33,675 nucleotides of DNA from a virus: IMG/VR virus record IMGVR_UViG_3300042379_001002, positions 1 through 33,675 of that record, one strand, 5' to 3'. A program made the position numbers and the translations under genes. Every line of letters starts with the position of its first letter. Position 1 is the first letter of the stretch. Positions 5,400 through 13,500 of the stretch are shown piece after piece. Under the pieces are notes generated by a model. That model was not told the DNA's origin. It saw only the letters and a program-made list of their open reading frames with translations, and made no database searches.

Positions 5400-7484
5400 T
5401 TATCTCCGCTCGATGCTCCAAAACGGTTTCTTGCCAACCAGTTTCACCACCAGTTTGGACGTTCCCCACACTCGTCCACGGTAGGTGCCAAGCACCTTGC
5501 CCGCCGATGATCCGAACGCTTTAACGGAGGCTGACGGCTCCAACACTTCCCGCAGCTCAGGCCACGAGGTTTCGTTGCCGAACGTGTTCATGTCGGCGTG
5601 CAGTTCCGACACGGTGAACGCACCTGGTTTCCCTGTGGCGGTGCGCCATTCGGTATAGTCCGTCAGTCCCGTGATGAGCGAGGCCAGCTCGTTTCCGGTC
5701 GTATCCATGACGACAGCTTCAGAACCGTTTTTCGAGATGTCATGGCTGGTCAGGTGTGCGAGTGGATAGCGGACGGTGGCGGCCCATTGCTCGAATCCGC
5801 CAGAGTTGGGCATATCCGCGCTGGGTTTGACGCGGCCATGCAAGTAACCCCAACGCAGAATCGTCAGGCATGATTCCAGCAGGATGCCCCGCATGCCCCG
5901 CATGTGCCCCAGCAGGTCGGCTATCTTGAACCCGTCCCGCTCTCCCGCGTTTTCACTGGTTGGCTCAAGGCACGTCCAGATTGACCGAGGGGCGAAGTCA
6001 GCAGATGTGCCAAGATTGTTGCCATTCATCGAAATGACGGCTACCCATGGTGCTGACCTCATATCGTGCTTGCCGAGCGTTCTATCAACGATCCGCCCAT
6101 CAGTGATTACACCGTCTAACACGGCGTTCCCGACATTGGAGCCGCTTGGGACATTGGATACCACCAGCGACGGGTTCCCGCTTAGGGCGAACGCGAACAG
6201 CGACTTCTTCCATTCGGTCGTCGCGTTTTCACCGGTCGGGGGCTGGTATCCGCTTGGGATATCGCCGTATGCAATCAGGTTGGCGATGTTCGTTAAAAGC
6301 GATTTGCCTGTCCGCTTGTCGTTGGATGTGAAAATAAACGCGGGCACGTTGCCGCGGATACCGGGCCGGGCGACCAACGTGAGCAGGTAGGCTAACCAGC
6401 CAGTCTTCTGGCAATCGGCGGCCCACTCAAATTCATCCAGGGGGTCAAGCAGGATTCCAACAGCGTGTTCCGCATCAGATTTCGTCGGGTTTGCCTTAAC
6501 GTGGATCGGTTCGCCGTCGTAGTCCAGAAACCAGCCAGATAGGGCGTCGTACCCGCTTTCAACGCAGGCAGTGCCGTCAGTCCGCAGGAACGGTCCAGTC
6601 GTCACGCCCTTTAAGTAAGGGACACCGGCCCAGTCGCCAAGACGCAGAACCATCTTCATGAGGTCTTCTGGGGCCGGGCAGGGCTTGAGTACGGTTCCAA
6701 CCTTGGTTTCCCGTTCTCGACGAAACGCAAGGCTTTTCGTAATGTCCGTTGACAGGCTTGGCAGCGTGTGGTCGTCAATAGTCAGTCCGTTGACGGTCAG
6801 GCCATTCTGCTTGTCAGATGTTCCGCTCGCAGGCACGACACGGCACAAGCCTCGTTCACGAACGTAGCATCCGGCTGCGTGCAGGTGCGGAACAATTTGC
6901 GTGGTGATGATTTCGTGAGTGTTGTTGAAGTTCGCTGGGAGGTCGCAAAGGGCTTTGTCTGTGCTGGCAAGTTGACCGTGGCTTTTGATTATGGCGCGGT
7001 ACTGGCTGACCGTCCGGCGAAATTCTTTGCAGGCCTTGTCGCGAGCGTTTGGCCTAGCGGCCTTGTCCAACTGCTTGGCAGCGTCTTCTGGGTCGGCGGC
7101 GTAAGACACCGTTTTCAGCGCAGCAAGCGCGACCGCGTTGTTAATGGCAAGCGTTCGTTCGTCGATGTTGGCTTGGCCAATACCGGGGCCTTGATCGACG
7201 CCGAACCCCTCAAGGTGACACGCAACAAAGGCGGCGGCGGCGTTCGCCGCTTCGGCGTCTGCCGGGAATAATCGCCCGAACAGATCGGGTGGTATTGCGG
7301 CAAGGCCGCTGGAACCGGCGTCGGCACTTTTATTGAAAGCGAGAACGCCCTCTTGTTCCTCCTGATAATCTGCTTGATGCCTGATCTCTGCCTGATAACC
7401 CCCGTCGATATTCCTGTTATTGATGTTAACCGGATCGTCTGCTATATTAGATTCTGAGTGTGCATTCTCTACGGATGTAACCAC
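5400..7484 (-). CDS. Replication protein with AAA+/SF3-like helicase domain
   Basis: A 694-aa protein. The N-terminal ~230 residues are Ala-rich with no recognised fold. The C-terminal half (~370-600) carries an ATPase core: a degenerate Walker A in FIFTSNDKRTGKSLLTNIANLI (about residues 385-400), then a beta-strand block PSLVVSNVPSG and VITDGRIVDRTLGK, WVAVISMNGNNLG, and an arginine-bearing APRSIWTCLEPTSENAGERDGFK segment. This order resembles phage and plasmid primase-helicase ATPases. The start is GTG (complement of 7482-7484) with AGGAGG 7-12 bp upstream. A CopG-like gene lies upstream on the same strand and a predicted antisense RNA covers the start site, which argues for a copy-controlled plasmid initiator or helicase. 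No primase motif is visible. Confidence 0.75.
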   Translation of the reverse strand: MVTSVENAHSESNIADDPVNINNRNIDGGYQAEIRHQADYQEEQEGVLAFNKSADAGSSGLAAIPPDLFGRLFPADAEAANAAAAFVACHLEGFGVDQGPGIGQANIDERTLAINNAVALAALKTVSYAADPEDAAKQLDKAARPNARDKACKEFRRTVSQYRAIIKSHGQLASTDKALCDLPANFNNTHEIITTQIVPHLHAAGCYVRERGLCRVVPASGTSDKQNGLTVNGLTIDDHTLPSLSTDITKSLAFRRERETKVGTVLKPCPAPEDLMKMVLRLGDWAGVPYLKGVTTGPFLRTDGTACVESGYDALSGWFLDYDGEPIHVKANPTKSDAEHAVGILLDPLDEFEWAADCQKTGWLAYLLTLVARPGIRGNVPAFIFTSNDKRTGKSLLTNIANLIAYGDIPSGYQPPTGENATTEWKKSLFAFALSGNPSLVVSNVPSGSNVGNAVLDGVITDGRIVDRTLGKHDMRSAPWVAVISMNGNNLGTSADFAPRSIWTCLEPTSENAGERDGFKIADLLGHMRGMRGILLESCLTILRWGYLHGRVKPSADMPNSGGFEQWAATVRYPLAHLTSHDISKNGSEAVVMDTTGNELASLITGLTDYTEWRTATGKPGAFTVSELHADMNTFGNETSWPELREVLEPSASVKAFGSSAGKVLGTYRGRVWGTSKLVVKLVGKKPFWSIERR
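7420..7448 (+). promoter_or_regulatory. Promoter of predicted antisense RNA
   Basis: A -35 TTGATG (7420-7425) and a -10 TATATT (7443-7448) preceded by TG (extended -10) are separated by 17 bp. It points away from the rep coding region and opposite to rep transcription. The first ~10 codons of rep and its ribosome-binding site lie downstream of it. Confidence 0.5.
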
Positions 7485-7616
7485 AACGAGCCTCCTCTGA
7501 TGCGAACAGCATCATATGAGCACCACCGCCGGTTGTCGTGAATCCCCCGCCAAGAGAAGACGCGACTGCCGACACGAATCAAGAAGCCCATCGTGAACCA
7601 TTCACGGTGGGTTTTT
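7455..7616 (+). ncRNA. Predicted countertranscript RNA over the rep start
   Basis: A ~160-nt transcript is predicted between the promoter at 7420-7448 and the terminator at 7587-7616. No plus-strand gene occupies the interval. The RNA would be complementary to the rep leader, its AGGAGG and the first codons. A TGATGC-GAACA-GCATCA hairpin sits in the middle. Gene order copG - antisense RNA - rep matches the control region of pMV158-type plasmids, where RNA II blocks rep translation. This is inferred from signals only. Confidence 0.5.
7587..7616 (+). terminator. Rho-independent terminator of the antisense RNA
   Basis: The stem CCCATCGTGAA / TTCACGGTGGG (11 bp, one G-T pair) with a 3-nt loop is followed by TTTTT. 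On the minus strand no T-run follows, so it works for plus-strand transcripts although no plus-strand gene precedes it. Confidence 0.75.
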
Positions 7617-7793
7617 GCATTTGATCACGTTCGCTTCCATACGAGTCACAATTCCTTAGCGTCGAGATCATCAGCAGTTGTCGCCTGTCCATCATGCCAA
7701 GCGACGATACCATCTTATCAAATGTCCACCGCCCTGCTCCACACGGTCTTGGCAGTATTGAATCCGCAAAAACCTGTAAGCAATAGACTTGTG

Positions 7794-7985
7794 TTAGCGG
7801 TTGTGCCGCATGATCCACTCACTCAGAGCGGCGCGGACGACATTGGCCTTTGACAGCCCGGTCTCGTCGCAGGCCGCACACAGAAGCTCGTACTGAGTCT
7901 TACTGATCCGCAGGCCCAAGTGCATCGAGTCCTTCAGCGCGGCCGTAGGCTTGCGTCCAGGCGTCTTCTTTTTCTTCACCGGCAT
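7794..7985 (-). CDS. CopG-like RHH repressor
   Basis: A 63-aa protein starting MPVKKKKTPGRK. The C-terminal 45 residues fit a ribbon-helix-helix fold: strand SMHLGLRIS, helix KTQYELLCAACDETG, helix SKANVVRAALSEWI. A basic N-terminal arm precedes it. I chose ATG 7985 because GAGGAC lies 6 bp upstream; a longer in-frame start at 8078 would cross the promoter. It lies upstream of rep on the same strand, with about 310 bp between, consistent with a transcriptional copy-number repressor. A 15-bp dyad over its -10 is the likely operator. Confidence 0.75.
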   Translation of the reverse strand: MPVKKKKTPGRKPTAALKDSMHLGLRISKTQYELLCAACDETGLSKANVVRAALSEWIMRHNR

Positions 7986-8025
7986 GATGTCCTCGATTCC
8001 AGTCAGAGAACGATTAGCGTCAACG

Positions 8026-8058
8026 TCTGTATTGTACAGAGATCGCGTGATTGAACAA
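8026..8058 (-). promoter_or_regulatory. copG promoter with overlapping operator
   Basis: On the minus strand a -35 TTGTTC (complement of 8053-8058) and a -10 TACAAT (complement of 8031-8036) are 16 bp apart. The dyad TCTGTA-TTG-TACAGA at 8026-8040 covers the -10. A symmetric element overlapping the promoter is how CopG of pMV158 represses its own operon. Confidence 0.6.
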
Positions 8059-8219
8059 GCGGAAACTCTGACAGGCAAAATGTTTTGGTGAAAACAAAAG
8101 CGATTTCACCTTAGACATCAAGACCTTGCACACAAGGAGCAGGGACGGTGGATTGTGCATCAAAGCCTAATAATCAAAGGTATTGCGGCCAAACGGTGCG
8201 CCTAGAAACAGGCTCTAGA

Positions 8220-8306
8220 TGTCAATATATCTATTATGTAAGATCAACTATGCAAATATCTTATGTAAATAAATGTTATTGCCATTAGATACAACAAAAG
8301 TATAAT
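8220..8306 (+). promoter_or_regulatory. AT-rich leader and promoter of the 8381 gene
   Basis: A -35 TTGCCA at 8279-8284 and a -10 TATAAT at 8301-8306 are spaced 16 bp apart. Upstream, TTATGTAA occurs twice in an AT-rich stretch (8230-8275). Apart from these and the copG promoter I see nothing between 8060 and 8380. Confidence 0.55.
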
Positions 8307-8380
8307 GGTTTTGTCGGGCGAAAGCCTGTCCTCCCTGCCCGTCCGCGGGTGACACCTTGGCAACTCTTGGAGCTACAACC

Positions 8381-8779
8381 ATGTCAGACAATGCCATCGA
8401 AACAAAGATGACGCCTCATGAAGTCGAGGCCGCAGTACGTGAGATGTTTGAACAATTGCCGGCACGCGTCAGGACCGAAATGCAGATCGATCGACTCGAG
8501 AGTGCGATCTTCCAAGCTCACGATCCGTCAGACTACGACCCTTCAAATGCGGTGATCGGTGGATGGGAGGACGTGATTGACCTGGCGCGAGACTCTGCGA
8601 TTGATCTGGCTGGCGAGTTCATCAAGCTCGCCGCTGCGCTCAGTCAGCGGGGGGGCAATCCAGAGAGGGCTGCTCTGGACTGGCTCGACAACCAGGACGC
8701 CTCAGACACGCCTGTCCGTCGCAAGTTCTTCTTTTTACGAAGGGAGCTCATGATGCTTTCGGAATGTGCATGCGACTGA
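8381..8779 (+). CDS. Unknown acidic helical protein
   Basis: A 132-aa protein, predicted mostly helical (TPHEVEAAVREMFEQLP, VIDLARDSAIDLAGEFIKLAAALSQ), with no Cys ribbon, signal peptide or membrane segment. The ATG at 8381 has GGAG 8 bp upstream; an upstream in-frame TTG at 8357 is less likely. A strong promoter precedes it. A GC-rich inverted word pair with CCCTGCC lies on each side (8331-8346 and 8792-8812). I do not recognise the family. Confidence 0.65.
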   Translation: MSDNAIETKMTPHEVEAAVREMFEQLPARVRTEMQIDRLESAIFQAHDPSDYDPSNAVIGGWEDVIDLARDSAIDLAGEFIKLAAALSQRGGNPERAALDWLDNQDASDTPVRRKFFFLRRELMMLSECACD

Positions 8780-8845
8780 ATCCCATCACCCGCCCTGCCC
8801 TCACCGGCGGGGCTAATCCCTTGAACCAGATCGGAGAATTGACTG

Positions 8846-9139
8846 ATGGCAAAGCAAACCGACATTCACCGTGGGATCAGTTCTGGCTGCTAGCGAGTAC
8901 CTTGGCCACGCTGACAAGCGGTTTTTTGGGAACTGCCATGGGTGTCCGTCGAATCTCTGCCCTGCTGGGCTTGTCTTCATCAGTCCTGAGTGCGATGATG
9001 TGATTTGTTCTACACGGACTTGGCCGGTTGCCTCAAAGGCTATGAACTGCCCGACTCCTCCCTGGGCGATTGCCCCGTATCGGGCGTCTGTGGCTATGAC
9101 CGCCCTCATATAGGGTTAACACGCGATAAGGACAAATGA
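8846..9139 (+). pseudogene. Possible frameshifted Cys-rich gene
   Basis: An ATG at 8846 with CGGAG upstream opens MAKQTDIHRGISSG then a stop. A second frame gives a Cys-rich stretch (GNCHGCPSNLCPAGLVFISPEC). The original frame then resumes (DLAGCLKGYELPDSSLGDCP ... DRPHIG) and ends in a TGA overlapping the ATG of the 9136 gene. The shared start and end frame and the ATGA coupling suggest an intact ancestor disrupted by two compensating frameshifts. This is weak; it may simply be non-coding. Confidence 0.3.
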
Positions 9140-9510
9140 TGCAGCGATTGATTATAACCTTGGCGGCAGCAACGTTAGTTTGCTCATCCGCAATAGCTGG
9201 TGACGTTATTTTGGAAACCGAATTTGTTCGTGTGCAAGGGTGGAATGGTTGGGGCGGAGAGGCAACCTTTGAACAAAGAGAGGTTCGCAGACCAGTAATT
9301 GAAGAAATTGATATTCCTGTGACCGCATCGTCTTCGTCAACCTACTACTCTTCATCTGGATTCCGTGACGCGGTAAGCACTCGCGGCGGATCGTCAAGCC
9401 GGAATTCAATTGGGTCAAGCGGACGACCTAAAACCGTAAATGTTCATTCTCACTACAATAACGGGCATTACGTGAAATCGTACTCAAGGTCTAAGCCGAG
9501 CAAGCGGTAA
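9136..9510 (+). CDS. Small secreted protein, Ser/Gly-rich
   Basis: A 124-aa protein with a clear Sec signal peptide (MMQRLIITLAAATLVCSSAIAG, cleavage likely after AIA). The mature part is short and low-complexity: ASSSSTYYSSSGF, RGGSSSRNSIGSSG, then VHSHYNNGHYVKSYSRSKPSKR, a His/Tyr/Arg tail seen in small exported proteins of uncertain function. AAGGAC precedes the start. No partner gene is evident; the next gene is also secreted. Confidence 0.7.
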   Translation: MMQRLIITLAAATLVCSSAIAGDVILETEFVRVQGWNGWGGEATFEQREVRRPVIEEIDIPVTASSSSTYYSSSGFRDAVSTRGGSSSRNSIGSSGRPKTVNVHSHYNNGHYVKSYSRSKPSKR

Positions 9511-9570
9511 GCCAGCCCCTATTCATGAGGTTGTACAGATATACCTCTCAAAAGAAGGCAGTTTGCACTA

Positions 9571-10443
9571 ATGAATTCCCTCCTCAGGTCATTCGTCGCT
9601 GTATTAGTGATGGTTTCGACCTTCTCGTCCATCACGCGGGCAGCAGAGTTGATTTATGTTTCAATGAACAACCCTAATCACGGATCAATCGCAACATTCG
9701 ATGTGTCCAGCGGTGTCGCCACGACAATCGAGTCGAGTATGCAAACCTTAGCGATCGGGGGGATCTTTGAGACAGGTTTGAACAGCCCTACCGGCCTAGC
9801 TTTCGATAGTTCAGGGATCCTCTATGCAGCGAATAATGGCAACGGCACAATTAGCAAAATCACTTCCGGCGGAACTGTTTCGCATTTCGCGTGGGTGACT
9901 ACCGGGGGAATAAACGGTTTGGCGTTCGACGCTTCTGGCGAACTCTACGTTGCCGGTCAAGGTGCTCATAAGATTAGCAAGATCACTTCATCTGGCACAG
10001 TCACAACATTCTTGAGTGACTTGGACTCCCCGTTTGGCCTGGCTATTAATAAGACAGGCAAAATTTCATATTCGTCTAATGGTGGCTTGGCGTATGACAC
10101 ATCAGACAATCTCTACACCTCAAACTACATTAACAACACGATCAGCAAGACAAATCCAGAAGGAACGATTTCTCTATTCGCGACAGGTTTGAACAGCCCT
10201 ACCGGCCTAACTTTCGATAGTTCAGGCTATCTCTATGCTGCGGATACTAATAACAAAAGGATCAACAAGTACGATTCTTCTGGCACGATTGTATCGAGCT
10301 GGAGTACGGGCAGTGCTCGTCCAGTGTTTATTGCTTTCGCACCGGATGTCGTTCCCGAACCATCCACTTATGCACTAAGCCTGATCGCCACAAGCGTATT
10401 GGTCTTTGTAGCCCGCCGCAACAAGGCACGCAACCAAGCCTGA
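9571..10443 (+). CDS. Secreted beta-propeller (NHL/SMP-30-like) with PEP-CTERM anchor
   Basis: A 290-aa protein. Residues 1-24 form a signal peptide (LRSFVAVLVMVSTFSSITRAAE). Residues ~60-255 hold repeated blade motifs of the form 'GLaFDsSG-LYaAd--n--I-Kits-GTvs-fa' (LNSPTGLAFDSSGILYAANN, INGLAFDASGELYVAGQ, SNGGLAYDTSDNLYTSNY, LNSPTGLTFDSSGYLYAADT). The C-terminus is a PEP-CTERM signal: VPEPSTYALSLIATSVLVF then basic RRNKAR, recognised by exosortase. The predicted place is the cell surface or exterior; the ligand is unknown. With only ~4 to 5 blades the propeller is small. Two blades share a near-identical 45-bp DNA segment. Confidence 0.88.
   Translation: MNSLLRSFVAVLVMVSTFSSITRAAELIYVSMNNPNHGSIATFDVSSGVATTIESSMQTLAIGGIFETGLNSPTGLAFDSSGILYAANNGNGTISKITSGGTVSHFAWVTTGGINGLAFDASGELYVAGQGAHKISKITSSGTVTTFLSDLDSPFGLAINKTGKISYSSNGGLAYDTSDNLYTSNYINNTISKTNPEGTISLFATGLNSPTGLTFDSSGYLYAADTNNKRINKYDSSGTIVSSWSTGSARPVFIAFAPDVVPEPSTYALSLIATSVLVFVARRNKARNQA
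9771..10226. repeat. Pair of 45-bp direct repeats inside the propeller gene
   Basis: Positions 9771-9815 and 10182-10226 are identical except for one base (both begin GACAGGTTTGAACAGCCC). They encode the same blade segment TGLNSPTGL(A/T)FDSSG. Near-identity at DNA level, while other blades have diverged, points to recent intragenic duplication or conversion. Confidence 0.85.
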
Positions 10444-10513
10444 TCATCACATGGGGCGGGAACTCCCGGGAACGCAGACTGGCGAAGTTAATCTTGAGAG
10501 TTAGGACAAAGCG

Positions 10514-11296
10514 ATGAACGCAGATAAATCAATCATTATCGAATGTGTTAGAGCAGCCTGCGGTCAAAAACTTAGAGTTCCAACCAATAAAGGCGACTTA
10601 AAGCTTACTTGTCCACGCTGTAATGCAACTTGGGACTATGAGAACAGTAATCCAGGATTGCTCTGGCTGGCAGCCGGTTTTGTAGTAATTATTGTCGTGT
10701 TATGCACCATAGGTCCTAAATATACAAATGCGATTTCTGACAATCCAAACCTTCTGGTAAAAGCCGGTTCTGATAAACAGAAAGAGCAGAAATCTGTCGC
10801 ACCATCTGGCTACCAAGCACTCAACATGTATTGGGGAATACGGATAGGAACAAATATTAGAGATTATAAGAATCTATATCTAATCAGTAACCAAAACGGT
10901 TTGGCTCGATACAGCACACCTTACGCTTACTACAAGAACTCTCTCCCAAATGAGTTGAAATATGCAAAAGTCATATTATACGTACGGAATCATGATGGAG
11001 TTATATGCGGAGCCTCTGTTAAGATCGAATCAGATTTCCCCACTGAGTCGCAATTCCAAGAATGGATCCAGTGTTATCAACTCATTCGGTCTAAGTTTTT
11101 AAAAGCCTATCCAGGAAGGATAACAGAGAAGTCAGAGGCGGTCTTTGGTGGCGCGATTGATAACTCTGGTCAAAAACTTGTGATTATCGGTCATCTGTTT
11201 GGAGAGAAATATCGACCAACTATGATTAATATACAGTTGCTAGACACCACTCTAGCCAAAGATTTTAATAAGGATCTTGATACTACGGGATACTGA
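10514..11296 (+). CDS. Zinc-ribbon single-pass membrane protein
   Basis: A 260-aa protein. The N-terminus has a zinc ribbon (CVRAACGQKLRVPTNKGDLKLTCPRC, C-x4-C ... C-x2-C, MJ0042-like). Residues ~49-68 form a transmembrane helix (LLWLAAGFVVIIVVLCTIG). The ~190-residue domain after it (WGIRIGTNIRDYKNLYLIS ... YAKVILYVRNHDGVICGASVKIES ... YPGRITEKSEAVFGG) is unrecognised and predicted to face the outside. AGGAC precedes the ATG. It is one of several zinc-ribbon membrane proteins here. Confidence 0.7.
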   Translation: MNADKSIIIECVRAACGQKLRVPTNKGDLKLTCPRCNATWDYENSNPGLLWLAAGFVVIIVVLCTIGPKYTNAISDNPNLLVKAGSDKQKEQKSVAPSGYQALNMYWGIRIGTNIRDYKNLYLISNQNGLARYSTPYAYYKNSLPNELKYAKVILYVRNHDGVICGASVKIESDFPTESQFQEWIQCYQLIRSKFLKAYPGRITEKSEAVFGGAIDNSGQKLVIIGHLFGEKYRPTMINIQLLDTTLAKDFNKDLDTTGY

Positions 11297-11489
11297 TCGG
11301 CCTTGTCCTAACGAGACATGACGCCTTAGATCAGTAATCAGCTACAGATCTTGATATTCGCAAGTAACAGAGACGTAAGCGTGTAATTCTCCGACAACAC
11401 CATGATCGGATCAGACACCAGCTAAGGACGGCATCTTAACTTCGCCAAACATATAGTAGGCCAATCGGTTCTATGTGTTACTTGTCGGA

Positions 11490-12062
11490 TCAATCGCTCT
11501 GAGTTGGGTTTAGAACTGACTTGCAGAAGTGGCAGATCTTAGCTTGAGGCAAAATCTTCTCAGCACACATTGGACAGGATACCCGCTCTTCTCCAGAATT
11601 GGACTGTGGTGTAGCGGATATGAACGCGGTTTTAGTTGCTGGCTCATCGGGGGCTACGCTGGCATTGAATCCCGAATACACGATCTGAAAGGTATGGTAG
11701 ACGAAGGTGATCAGTAAACCTATCAGAAATATAAGGAACAAGCCCCAGCCTGGCCCATCAGCCATGAATCCTGACATAAATAAGAAAATGAACACGACCA
11801 AGGTTAGTATCGGAGCTCCAAAAAACCAGAAGACAAAATAAGCTAAACCATTGCCCACCAGTCTGGATGTTGTACGATTCGGATCGTTTATTACCATCTG
11901 AGACTGGACCTGGTTGCGACTCGTCGAACTACTGTCGGCAGACGTCTTTGTTTTACTCACGAAGTCTGTATCGGAAATAAAGTCGGTTTTGAACGATAAT
12001 TTGCCTACGAAAATAACTAACACTATCATTATGATAATTGCGAATGTGAATACTAACTCCAT
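11490..12062 (-). CDS. Multi-pass membrane protein with C-terminal zinc ribbon
   Basis: A 190-aa protein. It has an N-terminal transmembrane helix (VFTFAIIIMIVLVIFVG), a Ser/Thr-rich linker, two further hydrophobic helices (YFVFWFFGAPILTLVVFIFLFMSG and GLFLIFLIGLLITFVYHTF), and a C-terminal rubredoxin-like ribbon CPMCAEKILPQAKICHFC. The C-terminal ribbon is the 'zinc-ribbon after membrane domain' design common in uncharacterised bacterial proteins. It lies 45 bp beyond the stop of the HsdR-N-like gene on the same strand, if that direction is followed. The function is unknown. Confidence 0.7.
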   Translation of the reverse strand: MELVFTFAIIIMIVLVIFVGKLSFKTDFISDTDFVSKTKTSADSSSTSRNQVQSQMVINDPNRTTSRLVGNGLAYFVFWFFGAPILTLVVFIFLFMSGFMADGPGWGLFLIFLIGLLITFVYHTFQIVYSGFNASVAPDEPATKTAFISATPQSNSGEERVSCPMCAEKILPQAKICHFCKSVLNPTQSD

Positions 12063-12107
12063 AGCTATACTCTCTTACTTGAAAAGCTCAGTGGCGTTTG
12101 TAATTGA

Positions 12108-13199
12108 TTAGATTTTTACAGGATGCAACAACCTTTGTTTGTCCCACGCCGCCTTCAATAGATCGCCGTAAAGGCTTAGATCTTCCAATGATCGTAGAGG
12201 TACTTCTATCCACCCATCTGCATCCTGGATAGTAACGCCTTCAATCACAACATCCTTTACGTCTGCGTAATCCAAACCGATCCACATCATCGGTGCACGG
12301 CGTTCGAGATACACGCGAGCAAATGCCCATGTCTGACGTTCAGGTAAGTGAATCTTGAAATAGCTGTACGTATCTTGATAACCAGCAGGTCGATCACTTC
12401 CCAGAATTGCTTTGATCGCTTCAAATGCCTTAAGTTCTTCTTGAGTAGTCACAACACGATCGGTCGTAGTTGTTTCCGTCTGCTTTGGCGGGTTCAGGAT
12501 TAGATGAAGCGTTCGTTGTTTGGCCCATTCTTCAATCGCACTTGCCAACACTGGCTTCCATCCATCAACAACCGCATCTGTCATACGTCTAGTTTCGATG
12601 TTTGCCACGGCAAGACGCACTAGTTCGCTTGAGGGCTCCAGTAGCTTGGCAAGTTCATTAACGAGTAGATTTCTGTTTCGATTGCGTTCGGCAAATGTAC
12701 GAATTAGCTGAGGGTTATACTGAGATTTGTTCAATACGATGAGAAGGTCGATGGGTGGTTCTTCGTCAGACAAAACGTCCCATGTAACAAACGGTTCTTT
12801 GTCCATCACATTGGAATGATCCACATCTGTGTAGAACTTCCACTGGACCCCGTTCGTGAGAATTCCCAGTTTTACGTCTGTGGATTTCGCAAAGTAATCC
12901 CCAAGCTGCTCAGAGTAACCAGAGAGTTTCTTTCCCGCCTCTTTGGCTTCAACAAAGAAAACTGGCTTACCATTAGCCATAAATGCCCAATCAACAGGCT
13001 TAACAGATCGGCCAATACCAAAGTCCGTTTTGTACTCAGGTAGGCATTCTCTTGGATCAGTGAGGTCATACCCAAGTAGAGAAAATAGTGGTCCGACTAA
13101 ACTCTGCTTTGTGGCCTGCTCGTTACCTCGAACATGCTCTGAAAGATCCTTTACGCGACGGACAAAATTTAGAATGGTTTCTTTTAAATCAGCAGACAT
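12108..13199 (-). CDS. Stand-alone type I restriction HsdR N-terminal-like protein
   Basis: A 363-aa protein. Residues ~25-160 match the HsdR N-terminal domain, a PD-(D/E)XK nuclease fold: KTDFGIGRSVKPVDWAFMANGKPVFFVEAKEAGKKL with Asp70 and Glu84-Ala-Lys86 as catalytic-type residues, then QLGDYFAKSTDVKLGILTNGVQWKFYTD. There is no helicase domain, and no hsdM or hsdS nearby, so it is not a working type I system. The C-terminal ~100 residues (KAFEAIKAILG ... RQTWAFARVYLERRAPMMWIGLDY) resemble the extra domain seen in such orphan proteins. It may be a defence or DNA-repair nuclease, or inactive. Its 5' part is duplicated at 1-148. Confidence 0.8.
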   Translation of the reverse strand: MSADLKETILNFVRRVKDLSEHVRGNEQATKQSLVGPLFSLLGYDLTDPRECLPEYKTDFGIGRSVKPVDWAFMANGKPVFFVEAKEAGKKLSGYSEQLGDYFAKSTDVKLGILTNGVQWKFYTDVDHSNVMDKEPFVTWDVLSDEEPPIDLLIVLNKSQYNPQLIRTFAERNRNRNLLVNELAKLLEPSSELVRLAVANIETRRMTDAVVDGWKPVLASAIEEWAKQRTLHLILNPPKQTETTTTDRVVTTQEELKAFEAIKAILGSDRPAGYQDTYSYFKIHLPERQTWAFARVYLERRAPMMWIGLDYADVKDVVIEGVTIQDADGWIEVPLRSLEDLSLYGDLLKAAWDKQRLLHPVKI

Positions 13200-13500
13200 A
13201 TGAAGTGCTACCTAGACAATTTTGATAGGAGGACTGGGAGATAGTAGAGAAGGATTATCCCCCAAAGAGCCATGAGTGGCAATGCACCAGTCCCAATTAT
13301 CTGGGTAAGGTATTGGCTCAGGACTCGTTTCCGAAACGATCTCCCACGTAACTAACGGCGATTGCCGCGTCAATTGGATCACCTGTTGTCCGCTTGTGGA
13401 TGTTGCTTATTGCGGCCATCCGGTTTGCAGGATTGACTCGCGGTGCAGAAATGATCATTTCGCGATCTGATTCAGAGTCGGACGCTTGTCCCCCCTGCCC
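13052..13500. repeat. Second copy of the 1-449 duplication
   Basis: This copy is in the intact context: start of the HsdR-N-like gene, intergenic DNA and the RHH gene C-terminus. Homology to copy 1 ends at the CCCCTGCCC run (13490-13505), which here is repeated (CCCTGCCCTGCCCC) and encodes the Gly-rich linker. Confidence 0.9.

Noticed and set aside
12108-13199. Functional type I restriction system
   Set aside because: Only the HsdR N-terminal-like domain is present; no helicase domain, methylase or specificity subunit is found.
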